A stretch of 64,000 nt of DNA from the NCBI RefSeq assembly GCF_009455635.1, contig NZ_QPER01000002.1:2108001-2172000 (forward strand), given 5' to 3'. Below the pieces are notes generated by a model. The model worked only from the letters and a program-made list of their open reading frames with translations, had not been told where the DNA came from and did not search any database. Origin of the DNA: Paraburkholderia agricolaris (GTDB taxonomy: Bacteria; Pseudomonadota; Gammaproteobacteria; Burkholderiales; Burkholderiaceae). A program made the translations under genes and the position numbers. Of this stretch, positions 52,539 through 60,833 are shown one piece after another. Within the stretch, counting starts at the first letter, position 1. Each line of letters starts with the position of its first letter.

Positions 52539-54340
52539 CGCAAAATCTCCTCGCCAGTGCGCTTCGACACGACGACCAGTTGCACAAAGCTGTTCAGATG
52601 CACGTACAGCCCGAAAAACGTATCGATCACCCGCACGAACGACGCGAGACTCGTGCCGACGAAATGCTCCTCGTCGATCGTCAAACGAATCTCGATGCCG
52701 CGCACGAAAGTCGCGAACGGCTTGCCCGGCAGCCATTGCACCGCGGCACGCTGCTCGATGCCCACGAGGCCGTCGATATGCCGTGCCGACACTGCCGTGC
52801 GCCGCAAGTCGTAAAGCACCAGCATTTCCTTGAGCGCCGACAGACCGCTACTGGCCAACGACATATGATTCAACGCCAGATGCGAAATCAGCCGCCAGTG
52901 TGAAGCGCGCCCGCGCTCGAAACGCACACTGGGTGTCGGCCGCCGCAGCATTGTGATGCTGCCGGTCAGCGAGCCGCCCTCCAGAAACAGATCGCCGCCT
53001 TCGAGACCCACCGCGAGGCCGGCAGGCAGGTCCCGATTGGTACACGTCAGATCGAGACTCAGCGTATCGGTTTGCGGCGCGGCCGGTTCGAAGTCGATAT
53101 CGACAATCGAGATTTCGGTCTCGTAACCGGGGCTTTTCTGCGCAACCCAATCGTTGCGCCGCGCAAACCAGTAGTGCCCCGCGCGCGCCGCTTCGCCGTG
53201 ATGCAGCGAATAAAACGGGCGGAACTCGATCACCGATTCTTCATGCGCCTGCTGCCGGACGAGTTTCACCGAGTCGATCGAATAAACCTCGTACGCGAAT
53301 GCGCGGCGCGCTTCGGCGATCACCGGATACGAAACCGCCTGATGGCTGATCCGGATCGGCTCGCCGTGCTGTTCGAACAGATTCACGACCGGCGTGCAGA
53401 ACAGACGGAAATGATGCGCGGACAACGAATCCAGCAAGCGCGCGATGTGCGAATCGCTACGCACTTCCTTGAGCACGACGTGCAAGGTCAGGCGCTGGCA
53501 ACGTCCGCTCGCGCGCGTCATTGCGGTCAGATCGAAATCGGCAAAATTGAATTTTTCGGGGAACGCGAAGTATTCGGTCAGCAAGCGGTACGCCGGATGC
53601 GATTTGGCCGGATAGTCGATCAGCGCATCGTCTTCGTCGAACCCGGCTTGTACGACCGCGGGCTCGCGCAGTTGCTTCCACACGCCGCGGCGGTCGGCTT
53701 CGACATAAGTAGCCATCGCGTTGACGAACAGGCAGTCCGCCAGCGCCGCGATAAACGATTGCTCGCCGTGCAGGTGCGCGCGCAACGTACCGACCTTCAG
53801 TGCGGAGAGATCGAGTTGCGCGGCGGTCGATTCGAATGTGATCGACACGATCGCCGTGGCGTTGCCGGGCAGAACGGTCGCACTCGGCGCCATGGCTACC
53901 GACGTGTATTTCGCCTCCGAGATACGGATCGGCGCCAGCGTCACATCGTAGGCGGTTCGGAAACGGCATTGCACGCCGCGAATCGGGCGCGACTTGAGTT
54001 CGGTGCCGCGCTCGACCAGAACCGGTTCGGTCAGATGACTGAGCGCGGCCGACGTGCCCAGTTGTGCGATCGAGCACGACGGGAACGGCCGCAGGTAGTG
54101 CGGATACAGCACTTCCAGCAGCGCTTCGGTGAATTCGGGGTAATCGTCGTCGAGCTTCTTGTTGATGCGCGCGCCCAATAGCGCGAACGATTCGATCATC
54201 CGCTCGACATGCGGATCTTCGCAGTGCTCGCCGGACATCGCCAGGCGCGCCGCGATTTTCGGGTAGCGTTCAGCGAAATCGCGTGAATAGCGCCGCAGAA
54301 ATGATAATTCGCGCTCGTAATACGGCAGCAATTCTTCCAT
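52502..54340 (-). CDS. tssF: T6SS baseplate protein TssF
   Basis: The 612-residue protein is TssF (VasA/ImpG family, PF05947), the largest wedge component of the T6SS baseplate. The start MEELLPYYERELSFLRRYSRDFA and the segment DDYPEFTEALLEVLYPHYLRP (about 65-85) are diagnostic. The C-terminal part carries RGIEIRLTIDEEHFVG. The ATG at 54340 follows GGGGATAG; a TTG one codon earlier is less likely. A 120-base gap separates it from tssE. Confidence 0.95.
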   Translation of the reverse strand: MEELLPYYERELSFLRRYSRDFAERYPKIAARLAMSGEHCEDPHVERMIESFALLGARINKKLDDDYPEFTEALLEVLYPHYLRPFPSCSIAQLGTSAALSHLTEPVLVERGTELKSRPIRGVQCRFRTAYDVTLAPIRISEAKYTSVAMAPSATVLPGNATAIVSITFESTAAQLDLSALKVGTLRAHLHGEQSFIAALADCLFVNAMATYVEADRRGVWKQLREPAVVQAGFDEDDALIDYPAKSHPAYRLLTEYFAFPEKFNFADFDLTAMTRASGRCQRLTLHVVLKEVRSDSHIARLLDSLSAHHFRLFCTPVVNLFEQHGEPIRISHQAVSYPVIAEARRAFAYEVYSIDSVKLVRQQAHEESVIEFRPFYSLHHGEAARAGHYWFARRNDWVAQKSPGYETEISIVDIDFEPAAPQTDTLSLDLTCTNRDLPAGLAVGLEGGDLFLEGGSLTGSITMLRRPTPSVRFERGRASHWRLISHLALNHMSLASSGLSALKEMLVLYDLRRTAVSARHIDGLVGIEQRAAVQWLPGKPFATFVRGIEIRLTIDEEHFVGTSLASFVRVIDTFFGLYVHLNSFVQLVVVSKRTGEEILRCKPRSGESILA

Positions 54341-54465
54341 CAATCTATCCCCGGACCTGAACCCTCTCCGCTTGATTCATCGCCACCGTTGCGCGTAAGC
54401 GGCGGCAAAGCGGTACTCAAGATACTAAAACACAGGTACTACAACTCAGCCACCATAATCAGGTG

Positions 54466-54945
54466 CTAAAGCTTCGCGCGTGCGCGCGACACCGAGTATT
54501 GCAGCGTGGATGGCTGCAGCATTGCATCGAAACTCACCGGTTCTTCCGCCGGGTGCACGACCAGCAACGCCTGAATCGCAAAGTTCAGCGCATTGGTGGA
54601 CTGTTCGTTCAATTCGAGCGTAACCGCCACTTGCTGCAAGCGCGGCTCATGACGTGCGATTGCCTGTTGAATCGATTTGCAGATAAACGTACGGTCGTAG
54701 TGACTCGCAAGGCTTAAGCCCGCGAAATCGTTCAGGCCGTAAGTCAGCAACGAGCGCTGACATTCCGGCAGCGCCGCCAGTTCATGTTCGGTCAGGGCGA
54801 TCCGGGTGTTCAGGATCGCCTCGACGTCGCGCGCGACGGTGGCCTTCAACTCGTCCAACGACAATTGCCGCATTGCCGGGGAAGCCGGCAGATGCGGTTC
54901 GTCGTCGAACAGCTTGTCGAGAAAGCTGGGTTCGAAGCGTTTCAT
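54466..54945 (-). CDS. tssE: T6SS baseplate protein TssE (gp25-like)
   Basis: The 159-residue protein is TssE, related to phage T4 gp25, and starts sheath polymerisation at the baseplate. Evidence includes the N-terminal SFLDKLFDDEP, the RDVEAILNTRIALT segment with the conserved gp25 Arg/Leu pattern near residue 40, and SLLTYGLNDFAGLSLAS near 65. The C-terminal part, with FAIQALLVVHPAEEPVSFDAML, matches the GPW_gp25 fold. It is downstream of hcp; a GC-rich hairpin lies in between. Confidence 0.93.
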   Translation of the reverse strand: MKRFEPSFLDKLFDDEPHLPASPAMRQLSLDELKATVARDVEAILNTRIALTEHELAALPECQRSLLTYGLNDFAGLSLASHYDRTFICKSIQQAIARHEPRLQQVAVTLELNEQSTNALNFAIQALLVVHPAEEPVSFDAMLQPSTLQYSVSRARAKL

Positions 54946-54976
54946 CAGCGTCCGAAAAACCGGTTAGACGCGAAGC

Positions 54977-55021
54977 GCACGCGGCGCGCGTCAGCCCTTG
55001 CAGGCCGCGCGCCGCGCGTGC
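54977..55021. other. Long GC-rich hairpin downstream of hcp
   Basis: GCACGCGGCGCGCG at 54977-54990 pairs with CGCGCGCCGCG plus TGC at 55006-55021, with a two-base bulge and a 15-base loop. It is just after the hcp stop (minus strand) and has no U tract, so it would stabilise the hcp 3' end or cause partial termination before tssE. Confidence 0.6.
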
Positions 55022-55030
55022 ACCCCGGCA

Positions 55031-55534
55031 TCAGACCGCGTACGTCTTGTCGTTCTTCGTCAGGCTCCACGCGCCTTGCGCGTTGCCGCCCTGGTTGCCG
55101 CCGATCTTCTGCTGCGTGTACTTCCACTGCACAGCAGCGTACTTCAGCGAGAACTGTTCGGTCGGCAGACCTTCGCCCACCACGCTCGGCGTAGCGCTCG
55201 AGATGATCACGTACTTGAGCTTCACTTCCAGATACTTGATGCGGTTGCCTTCGCCGTCCGAACGCATGAAGTCGATCGTCACTTCGTCGAACGTCGTGCC
55301 GCCCGATGCGTGTTGATAGATCAGCGGGCTGACCACGTCGATATCTTTCGTGAACTGCATGTCGGCGTGCTCGCAACGCTCGGACGTGTGACCGCCCGCC
55401 GTCGAAGCCGTTGCCGAACGCGGTTGCGTAATCGAGTGGCTCCATGAATCGATTTCGATCCAGCCAGCATGATCCTTATCGGCAGACTCGCCTTTGATCG
55501 CCGGATTGCCGAATTTTAAATAGATGTCCTTCAT
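55031..55534 (-). CDS. hcp: T6SS inner-tube protein Hcp
   Basis: The 167-residue protein is Hcp (TssD), which forms hexameric rings that stack into the secreted inner tube. Family marks are IYLKFGNPAIKGES at residues 4-17, GWIEIDSWSHSITQPRS near 24-40, the CEHADMQFTKDID segment near 54 and IKYLEVKLKYVIISS near 99. The length and YLKF start match the Burkholderia Hcp1 type. No effector domain is fused to it. It is needed in great excess over its neighbours, and it is bracketed by two strong hairpins. Confidence 0.96.
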   Translation of the reverse strand: MKDIYLKFGNPAIKGESADKDHAGWIEIDSWSHSITQPRSATASTAGGHTSERCEHADMQFTKDIDVVSPLIYQHASGGTTFDEVTIDFMRSDGEGNRIKYLEVKLKYVIISSATPSVVGEGLPTEQFSLKYAAVQWKYTQQKIGGNQGGNAQGAWSLTKNDKTYAV

Positions 55535-55571
55535 AACTCATCGACTCCCCAAAGAGGTGGTTTTAACAGCT

Positions 55572-55594
55572 AACCCGTGCGGCCCGCACGGGTT
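55572..55594. other. Perfect 11-bp hairpin between tssC and hcp
   Basis: AACCCGTGCGG at 55572-55582 and its exact reverse complement at 55584-55594 are separated by one base. It is 37 bases upstream of the hcp start on the minus strand, inside the tssC-hcp gap. It may act as a processing or stability element that raises hcp mRNA relative to tssBC. Confidence 0.6.
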
Positions 55595-55606
55595 TTCTGA
55601 CTTCGT

Positions 55607-57097
55607 TTATGAATTTGCCGGTTTCGGCAGGTCAGCAACAAGCCGCAACGAGATCGACAACTCGTCTAGCTGGAAGTGCGGGCGTAGGAAAGCGACCGAA
55701 CGATACGAACCAGGCTTGCCCGGAATTTCCGAGACCTGGATCGATGCCTCGCGCAGCGGGAACTGCGCTTTCTGCTCCTGAGTCGCGTTGTCGTCCAGCA
55801 GCACGTACTGCGAGATCCAACGATTCAGGAAAACTTCGACGTTCTGTGCCGATGCGAAACTACCGATCTTGTCGCGCATCATCGCCTTCAGGTAGTGCGC
55901 CACGCGCGACACCGAGAAGATGTACTGCAGCTGCGCGGACAGCACGGCGTTCGCATTCGCGCTATCGGTGCTGTATTTCTTGGGTTTTTGCACCGATTGC
56001 GCGGCGAAAAACGCGGCGTAATCCGAGTTCTTGCAGTGCACGAGCGGAATGAAACCCAGGTCGCTCAGCTCCTTTTCACGGCGATCGGTAATCGCGATTT
56101 CCGTTGGGCATTTCAGCGCGACTTCGCCGTCGTCGGTCTTGAACGTGTGGGTGGGCAGGTCTTCTACCAGACCGCCGCCTTCCACGCCGCGAATCGCCGC
56201 GCACCAGCCGAAATCGTCGAAGGCGGCCGTCAGGCGGGCGGCAAATGCCCACGCTGCGTTACACCACAGATATTTGCTGTGATCCGTGCCATCCACGTCT
56301 TCAACGAAGTTGAAACCTTCCGCGGTGGCGCCGTCTTTCGGATTAAAAGGCAGGCGGCCGAGAAAACGCGGCAGGGTCAAACCAACATAACGCGAGTCTT
56401 CGGAATCGCGGAACGACTTCCACTTCGCATATTCGACGGTGTCGAACACCTTGCCGAGATCGCGCGGCTTGCCGAGGTCGGCAAACGTTTCAAGGCCCAT
56501 CAGTTCAGGCGACGCCGAGGCGATGAAAGGGGCATGCGCCGCAGCCGCGACGTGTGCCATCTGTTCGATGAAATACACGTCTTCAGGCTGACGCGTCACC
56601 TCGAAGTCGCCGATGATCGTGCCGAACGGTGCACCGCCGAACGTACCGAACTCTTCCTCATAAACCTTCTTGAAGAGCGCGCTCTGATCGAATTCAATCG
56701 CGTTCTTGAAATCGCGCACGAGGTCGCGCTTCGGCGCGTGCAGCGCCTTGATCTTGACCGTCGAACCGGTATTGCTTTCCTTGCACAGATAGTCCAGACC
56801 GCGCCACGTGCTTTCCATGCGCTGGAATTGCGGCGCATGCATCACCGCGCTCAGTTGCGCGGAAATCAGGCGGTCGAGTTCCGCGACGCGCGCGTCGATC
56901 GTGGCAGACAGGTTGTCGGACACCACCACCGTGCCGTCGAGCACCTGGTGTACGAGTTCACCGATCAGGTCTTTTGCGCGCGCGTGTTCGGACTCGGACT
57001 TGGCCACGCGGCTTTTCTCGACGATCTCGTCGAGCAGCGTGGATTCCGTGCCGCTCTGCGCGGCGGCGAGTTGGGCTGCTGCCGTTTGCTGATTCAT
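55607..57097 (-). CDS. tssC: T6SS contractile sheath large subunit TssC
   Basis: The 496-residue protein is TssC (VipB, EvpB family), the large sheath subunit that contracts around the Hcp tube. Diagnostic segments are MHAPQFQRMESTWRGLDYL (about 85-103), SALFKKVYEEEFGTFGGAPFG near 140, FIASASPELMGLETFADLG near 191 and the C-terminal YFRLV-like VLLDDNATQEQKAQFPLREA. It forms the heterodimer with TssB encoded 18 bases upstream. Length is normal for the family. Confidence 0.97.
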   Translation of the reverse strand: MNQQTAAAQLAAAQSGTESTLLDEIVEKSRVAKSESEHARAKDLIGELVHQVLDGTVVVSDNLSATIDARVAELDRLISAQLSAVMHAPQFQRMESTWRGLDYLCKESNTGSTVKIKALHAPKRDLVRDFKNAIEFDQSALFKKVYEEEFGTFGGAPFGTIIGDFEVTRQPEDVYFIEQMAHVAAAAHAPFIASASPELMGLETFADLGKPRDLGKVFDTVEYAKWKSFRDSEDSRYVGLTLPRFLGRLPFNPKDGATAEGFNFVEDVDGTDHSKYLWCNAAWAFAARLTAAFDDFGWCAAIRGVEGGGLVEDLPTHTFKTDDGEVALKCPTEIAITDRREKELSDLGFIPLVHCKNSDYAAFFAAQSVQKPKKYSTDSANANAVLSAQLQYIFSVSRVAHYLKAMMRDKIGSFASAQNVEVFLNRWISQYVLLDDNATQEQKAQFPLREASIQVSEIPGKPGSYRSVAFLRPHFQLDELSISLRLVADLPKPANS

Positions 57098-57115
57098 CTC
57101 ACACCCCGTGCGTAC

Positions 57116-57664
57116 TTATTCGCCCTGCTTGTCGTGGTCCGGCGCGCCGGCGTGCTGGTCTGCTGCGTTGCCCTGGTCTTTCGCCAGCGTTTGCAACTGC
57201 TGCGTGTTGTTGAGCACTTCGCTCAACAGGTCTTCGAGCTTGTCGTTGCCGGCCAGCTTGTTGCGCAGATCGGCCAGCTTCGAACGCGCTTCGAGCAGAC
57301 GGCGCAGCGGTTCGATCTGTGCGACCACCTCATCCGGACTGAAATCGGCCATCGACTTGAAACGCAGGTCGACCGCAAATTTGCCACCCACTTCGCTCAG
57401 GCGGTTTTCCACCTGAAATGCGGCGCGCGGCTCGATCGCCTTCATCACGTCGTCAAAATTGTCGCGGTCGATGTTGACGAACTTGCGATCGCGCAGCTTC
57501 GGCTGCTCGACTTCGGACTGTCCGGCCAGATCGGCAACCACGCCGACGACGAACGGCAGTTCTTTCACCTCGATCGCATCGCCACGCTCAACTTCATACG
57601 TGAGTTGAACGCGCGGCGGCCGCACTTTTTGCAAACGTTTTTGAATACTTTCTTTCTTCGCCAT
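57116..57664 (-). CDS. tssB: T6SS contractile sheath small subunit TssB
   Basis: The 182-residue protein is TssB (VipA, PF05591), the small sheath subunit. It carries ESIQKRLQKVRPPRVQLTYEVE at the N-terminus, KELPFVVGVVADLAGQSE near 33 and RNLDKF-like RKFVNIDRDNFDDVMKAIEP near 59. The C-terminal helix is the ClpV-contact region; the last 20 residues are Asp/Gln/Gly-rich. It is the first sheath gene after tagM. Confidence 0.96.
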   Translation of the reverse strand: MAKKESIQKRLQKVRPPRVQLTYEVERGDAIEVKELPFVVGVVADLAGQSEVEQPKLRDRKFVNIDRDNFDDVMKAIEPRAAFQVENRLSEVGGKFAVDLRFKSMADFSPDEVVAQIEPLRRLLEARSKLADLRNKLAGNDKLEDLLSEVLNNTQQLQTLAKDQGNAADQHAGAPDHDKQGE

Positions 57665-57701
57665 CGTCGGCTCCCGGATGCAGATAGATCAGGCGTGTGG
57701 A

Positions 57702-58388
57702 TCAGCGCAGCGCGCTGAACGGATCGGACGCGCCGCCGCTTTGCGCTGCTTTGGCGGGCGCGGCAGGCGCGGCCGGTGCCGGCGCGGCGGGAGCTGCCGC
57801 CGTGGCGGCCGGAGCCGCGGCGCCGGGGGTTGCTTCCGGCGTATCCGTGGTCTTACCCTTGGCGACGCGGTGAATAACGCGCTTCTTCTTCACGACGGGC
57901 TTGTCGTTCGGGTCAGGCGGGAACAACGTGGCTTCGCCGAGTGTGTCGCGCAACTGCTTGGCGAGCGCTTGCGCGTCCGACTTCGCATCGCCCGCGAGCG
58001 ACGCATCCTGACGCAGTTCGCCAAGCGACTGCGTAGCCACGCGCAGGCCGGCGACAGCCAGCACGCTCTTGGCCTGACGATCGGTCTGGTCGCGCTGCAG
58101 CGCTTCTTGCGCGGCGACAATAGCCTGGCCGTAATGACCCTGCGTGAACTGGATCTGCGCAATGCGCGACCACGGTTCCTCACGCGTCGGATCGGATTTG
58201 GCTAATTGCTGATAAAGCGAGATGGCGCGGTCCTGGTCACCACCCTTCGCGACGGTGTCCGCGTCCGCGAGTTGCTTATTAAAAGCCTCCGGTGTGGTCG
58301 CCACGTTGTTGCCCTGTGTCGCGCAACCGGCAATCACGCCGCATGCCAACACTACCCCAGATAGTTTTACTAACAGACGCTGATTCAT
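57702..58388 (-). CDS. tagM: T6SS-associated TPR lipoprotein TagM-like
   Basis: The 228-residue protein has a lipoprotein signal (VVLACGVIAGCATQ, lipid Cys22) and two to three TPR-like helical repeats (DRAISLYQQLAKSDPTREEPW, then HYGQAIVAAQEALQRDQTD) between about residues 50 and 110. A basic stretch KKKRVIHRVAKGK leads into a 50-residue Ala/Pro low-complexity tail ending SDPFSALR. It is the first gene of the minus-strand T6SS unit, 37 bases upstream of tssB. By position it equals the Burkholderia lipoprotein gene called tagM. It may help assemble the membrane complex at the outer membrane; its role is not known to me. Confidence 0.72.
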   Translation of the reverse strand: MNQRLLVKLSGVVLACGVIAGCATQGNNVATTPEAFNKQLADADTVAKGGDQDRAISLYQQLAKSDPTREEPWSRIAQIQFTQGHYGQAIVAAQEALQRDQTDRQAKSVLAVAGLRVATQSLGELRQDASLAGDAKSDAQALAKQLRDTLGEATLFPPDPNDKPVVKKKRVIHRVAKGKTTDTPEATPGAAAPAATAAAPAAPAPAAPAAPAKAAQSGGASDPFSALR

Positions 58389-58751
58389 CGTTTTTCACCG
58401 ACGTGCGATTTTTTTAATTCAAGGAGAAACCGGGTTTTGCTTTGCTTCAACTGCGCGGGTATAGTACAGGCCAATTTTCGATAATTCAACTTTCGTGTGA
58501 AGAAGCATTGCACAAAAAAAATGCATGTGGATGATTTAAACGAAACATGCAGAAATTGTTTCCTGGTGCAATAGTGGAAATGCGAGAAGCGGAAAAAATT
58601 TCCGCGCGCAAGACATGCGGACGCGTGAGTGCCGGGGCGCAATGCGCTTTGCATCAAACGGCATTAGGCGCTATAGCGTGATTGCAAAATTACCGGATTG
58701 ATTTCGTTATTGATGTTCTGACGGGGGACGGCGCCGAGCCGGTCGATGTAT
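58389..58751. promoter_or_regulatory. Divergent T6SS promoter region rich in dyads
   Basis: This AT-richer region of about 0.36 kb lies between tagM and tssJ and should drive both units. It contains nested dyads: ATTGCAC (58507-58513) with GTGCAAT (58566-58572), and inside them TGCATGT (58522-58528) with ACATGCA (58545-58551). Further on are GCGGAAA-AAA-TTTCCGC at 58589-58605 and the palindrome CGCTATAGCG at 58669-58678. I looked for a sigma-54 promoter (TGGCAC-N5-TTGC) and saw no convincing match. No small gene is supported. Confidence 0.6.
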
Positions 58752-59378
58752 ATGAATTCGCGTCTTGTTCGCCATGCATCGGTATTGATTGCCAGCCTCG
58801 CGGTGTGCGCGCTGCTGGGCGGCTGCGCGGCCGCCGTGCCGGCGCTGGGAGCCGCAGCCAACGCGGTTTTGCAGGCGAGCGGGCTCGGCAAACCCGAGGT
58901 GCCGGACGCCCAGAAACCGCCCCGCAATGTCGGCCTGACCTTATACGCGGCGCAGAATCTGAATGCCGCCAATGACAACCGCCCATTGGCGCTGATCGTG
59001 CGGCTTTATGTGTTGAAAGACCCCACCTCATTCCAGCAGGCGCCATTCGACGCCTTTACCGATCCGGCCAAGGAAAAGACCACTCTGGGCGGCGATCTGC
59101 TGGGCGTGCGCGAAGTGACGCTGATCCCCGGTCAACGTTACACCGTCACCGAAAAAGTCTCGCGCGAAGCTCAGGCATTCGGTATCGTCGCGCTATTCCG
59201 CGACCCGGCCATGCAGCGTTGGAAATTCGCCTTCGACCCGGCGAAGTCGGAGAAATCCGGCATAATGATTGGCCTGCATAACTGTGCAATGACGGTGACT
59301 AACGGCACCGTGATCCCACCTGAACAGGGATTGCCCGCCCAGCCGCTGAATATGCTTTCTTCGGTAAGTTGTGGTTAA
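58752..59378 (+). CDS. tssJ: T6SS outer-membrane lipoprotein TssJ
   Basis: The 208-residue protein has a lipoprotein signal peptide (LIASLAVCALLGGCAAA, lipid Cys near residue 25). The TssJ beta-sandwich follows, with NVGLTLYAAQNLNAANDNRPLALIVRLYVL (residues about 59-88) and the loop FQQAPFD near 93. It sits in the inner leaflet of the outer membrane and binds the periplasmic end of TssM. Two in-frame ATGs are present, 58746 and 58752; the second gives the better MNSRLVRH start. The gap to tssK is 108 bases. Confidence 0.93.
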   Translation: MNSRLVRHASVLIASLAVCALLGGCAAAVPALGAAANAVLQASGLGKPEVPDAQKPPRNVGLTLYAAQNLNAANDNRPLALIVRLYVLKDPTSFQQAPFDAFTDPAKEKTTLGGDLLGVREVTLIPGQRYTVTEKVSREAQAFGIVALFRDPAMQRWKFAFDPAKSEKSGIMIGLHNCAMTVTNGTVIPPEQGLPAQPLNMLSSVSCG

Positions 59379-59486
59379 AGATGCCGGGCATATACGATTT
59401 AACAGTTTTTAGAGAATTAACAATGCGGCGCTCGAATCGGTTATCTCCGGGCGCGCCACACGCTGAACGCATATAACAGGTTTGAG

Positions 59487-60833
59487 ATGAGTTATTCCGC
59501 AAAAGTGCTTTGGGGGGAAGGCCTGTTTCTAAGGCCGCAGCATTTTCAGCGTCAGGACGCCTATCACGAGGCGCGCCTGTTCGAATCGATCCAGGCGATC
59601 CAGCCATACAACTGGGGCGTACGGTCGGCGCGTCTGGACCGCGACGCGCTCGGCAGCAACGTGCTGCGCGTGAGCGAACTCTCGCTGGTGTTTCCTGACG
59701 GGGCGCTCTACTCCGCGCCGCAAGCCGACGACCTGCCGCCGCCGATCGCGCTCGACACGCTGCCCGACGGCATCAATGAATTCACGTTTTATCTGGCACT
59801 GCATCCGCTGCGAGAAACCGGCGCGAACTATTCGCAAGACAGCAACGCGGGCTTCGTGTCGCGCTACGTCAGCGAGCAGACACCGGTGGCCGATCATTTC
59901 ACTGACGCCGCCGAAGCCGACATCACCTTCCTGAAGACCAGCGTCAAACTCATTGCGCATAGTGAGCCGCGCGACCAGTTGCTGTCGGTGCCGCTCGTGC
60001 GCGTGCGCCGCACCGCCACGTCCGGTTTTGAAATCGACGACACGTTCGTGCCGCCCTGCCTCGCGATCGACGCGTCGCCGATCCTGCATCAACGGCTGCG
60101 TCAGCTGATCGACGCGCTGCAAGCCAAGGTCAACGCGCTGTATGGTTTTCACCGCGAGCCGACCAAGAACATCATCGAGTTCCGTTCGGGCGACATCGCT
60201 TCGTTCTGGCTGCTGCATACCGCGAGCGCCGCGTTTGCTTCGCTTGCGCATCTTTATCAGCATTCGGCGCTGCATCCGGAACGTCTGTTTCAGGAATTGC
60301 TGCGTCTGGCCGGCCAGCTCATGACGTTTTCGAAGGGCTACGCCTTGTCCGACCTGCCGGCTTACCGGCATGACGATCCGGGCCCCGGTTTTGCGCGCCT
60401 CGACACGATCCTGCGCGATCTGCTCGAAACCGTGATCTCCACGCGCTACTTCGCGATCGCGCTCGAAGAAGTCCGTCCGTCGTTCCATGCGGGCCGCCTC
60501 GACTCGGGCAAGATCGACGACAAGACCCAGTTCTACATCGCGGTCTCCGCAGACATGCCGACCGCGGAACTCGTCGAAGCCGTACCGGCCCGCTTCAAGG
60601 TCGGTGCGCCGGACGACGTCGACAAGCTGGTGCTCTCGGCCATGCCCGGCGTGCGTCTCGTCTACACCCCGCAAGTACCGCCCGCCATTCCGGTGCGCCC
60701 GGGTGCGTGCTACTTCTCGTGCGAATCGCGCGGCGCATTGTATGACCGTATGTTGCAGGCCCAATCGGCAATGATCTACACGCCGTCGGGCATCAACGAT
60801 CTTCAACTCGAACTGATCGCCGTCACATCATGA
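59487..60833 (+). CDS. tssK: T6SS baseplate-membrane connector TssK
   Basis: The 448-residue protein is TssK (VasE/ImpJ family). Its N-terminus KVLWGEGLFLRPQHFQRQDAY (residues 6-26) is diagnostic of the receptor-binding-like shell domain. The middle part contains the helical bundle (IASFWLLHTASAAFASLAHLY near 233) and the end forms the head that binds TssL and TssM. It joins the baseplate to the membrane complex. Its stop overlaps the tssL start by four bases. Confidence 0.96.
   Translation: MSYSAKVLWGEGLFLRPQHFQRQDAYHEARLFESIQAIQPYNWGVRSARLDRDALGSNVLRVSELSLVFPDGALYSAPQADDLPPPIALDTLPDGINEFTFYLALHPLRETGANYSQDSNAGFVSRYVSEQTPVADHFTDAAEADITFLKTSVKLIAHSEPRDQLLSVPLVRVRRTATSGFEIDDTFVPPCLAIDASPILHQRLRQLIDALQAKVNALYGFHREPTKNIIEFRSGDIASFWLLHTASAAFASLAHLYQHSALHPERLFQELLRLAGQLMTFSKGYALSDLPAYRHDDPGPGFARLDTILRDLLETVISTRYFAIALEEVRPSFHAGRLDSGKIDDKTQFYIAVSADMPTAELVEAVPARFKVGAPDDVDKLVLSAMPGVRLVYTPQVPPAIPVRPGACYFSCESRGALYDRMLQAQSAMIYTPSGINDLQLELIAVTS

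Noticed and set aside
58500..58580. Sigma-54 promoter for the T6SS units
   Set aside because: GTGCAATAG-type segments looked promising, but none matches TGGCAC-N5-TTGC at the right spacing.
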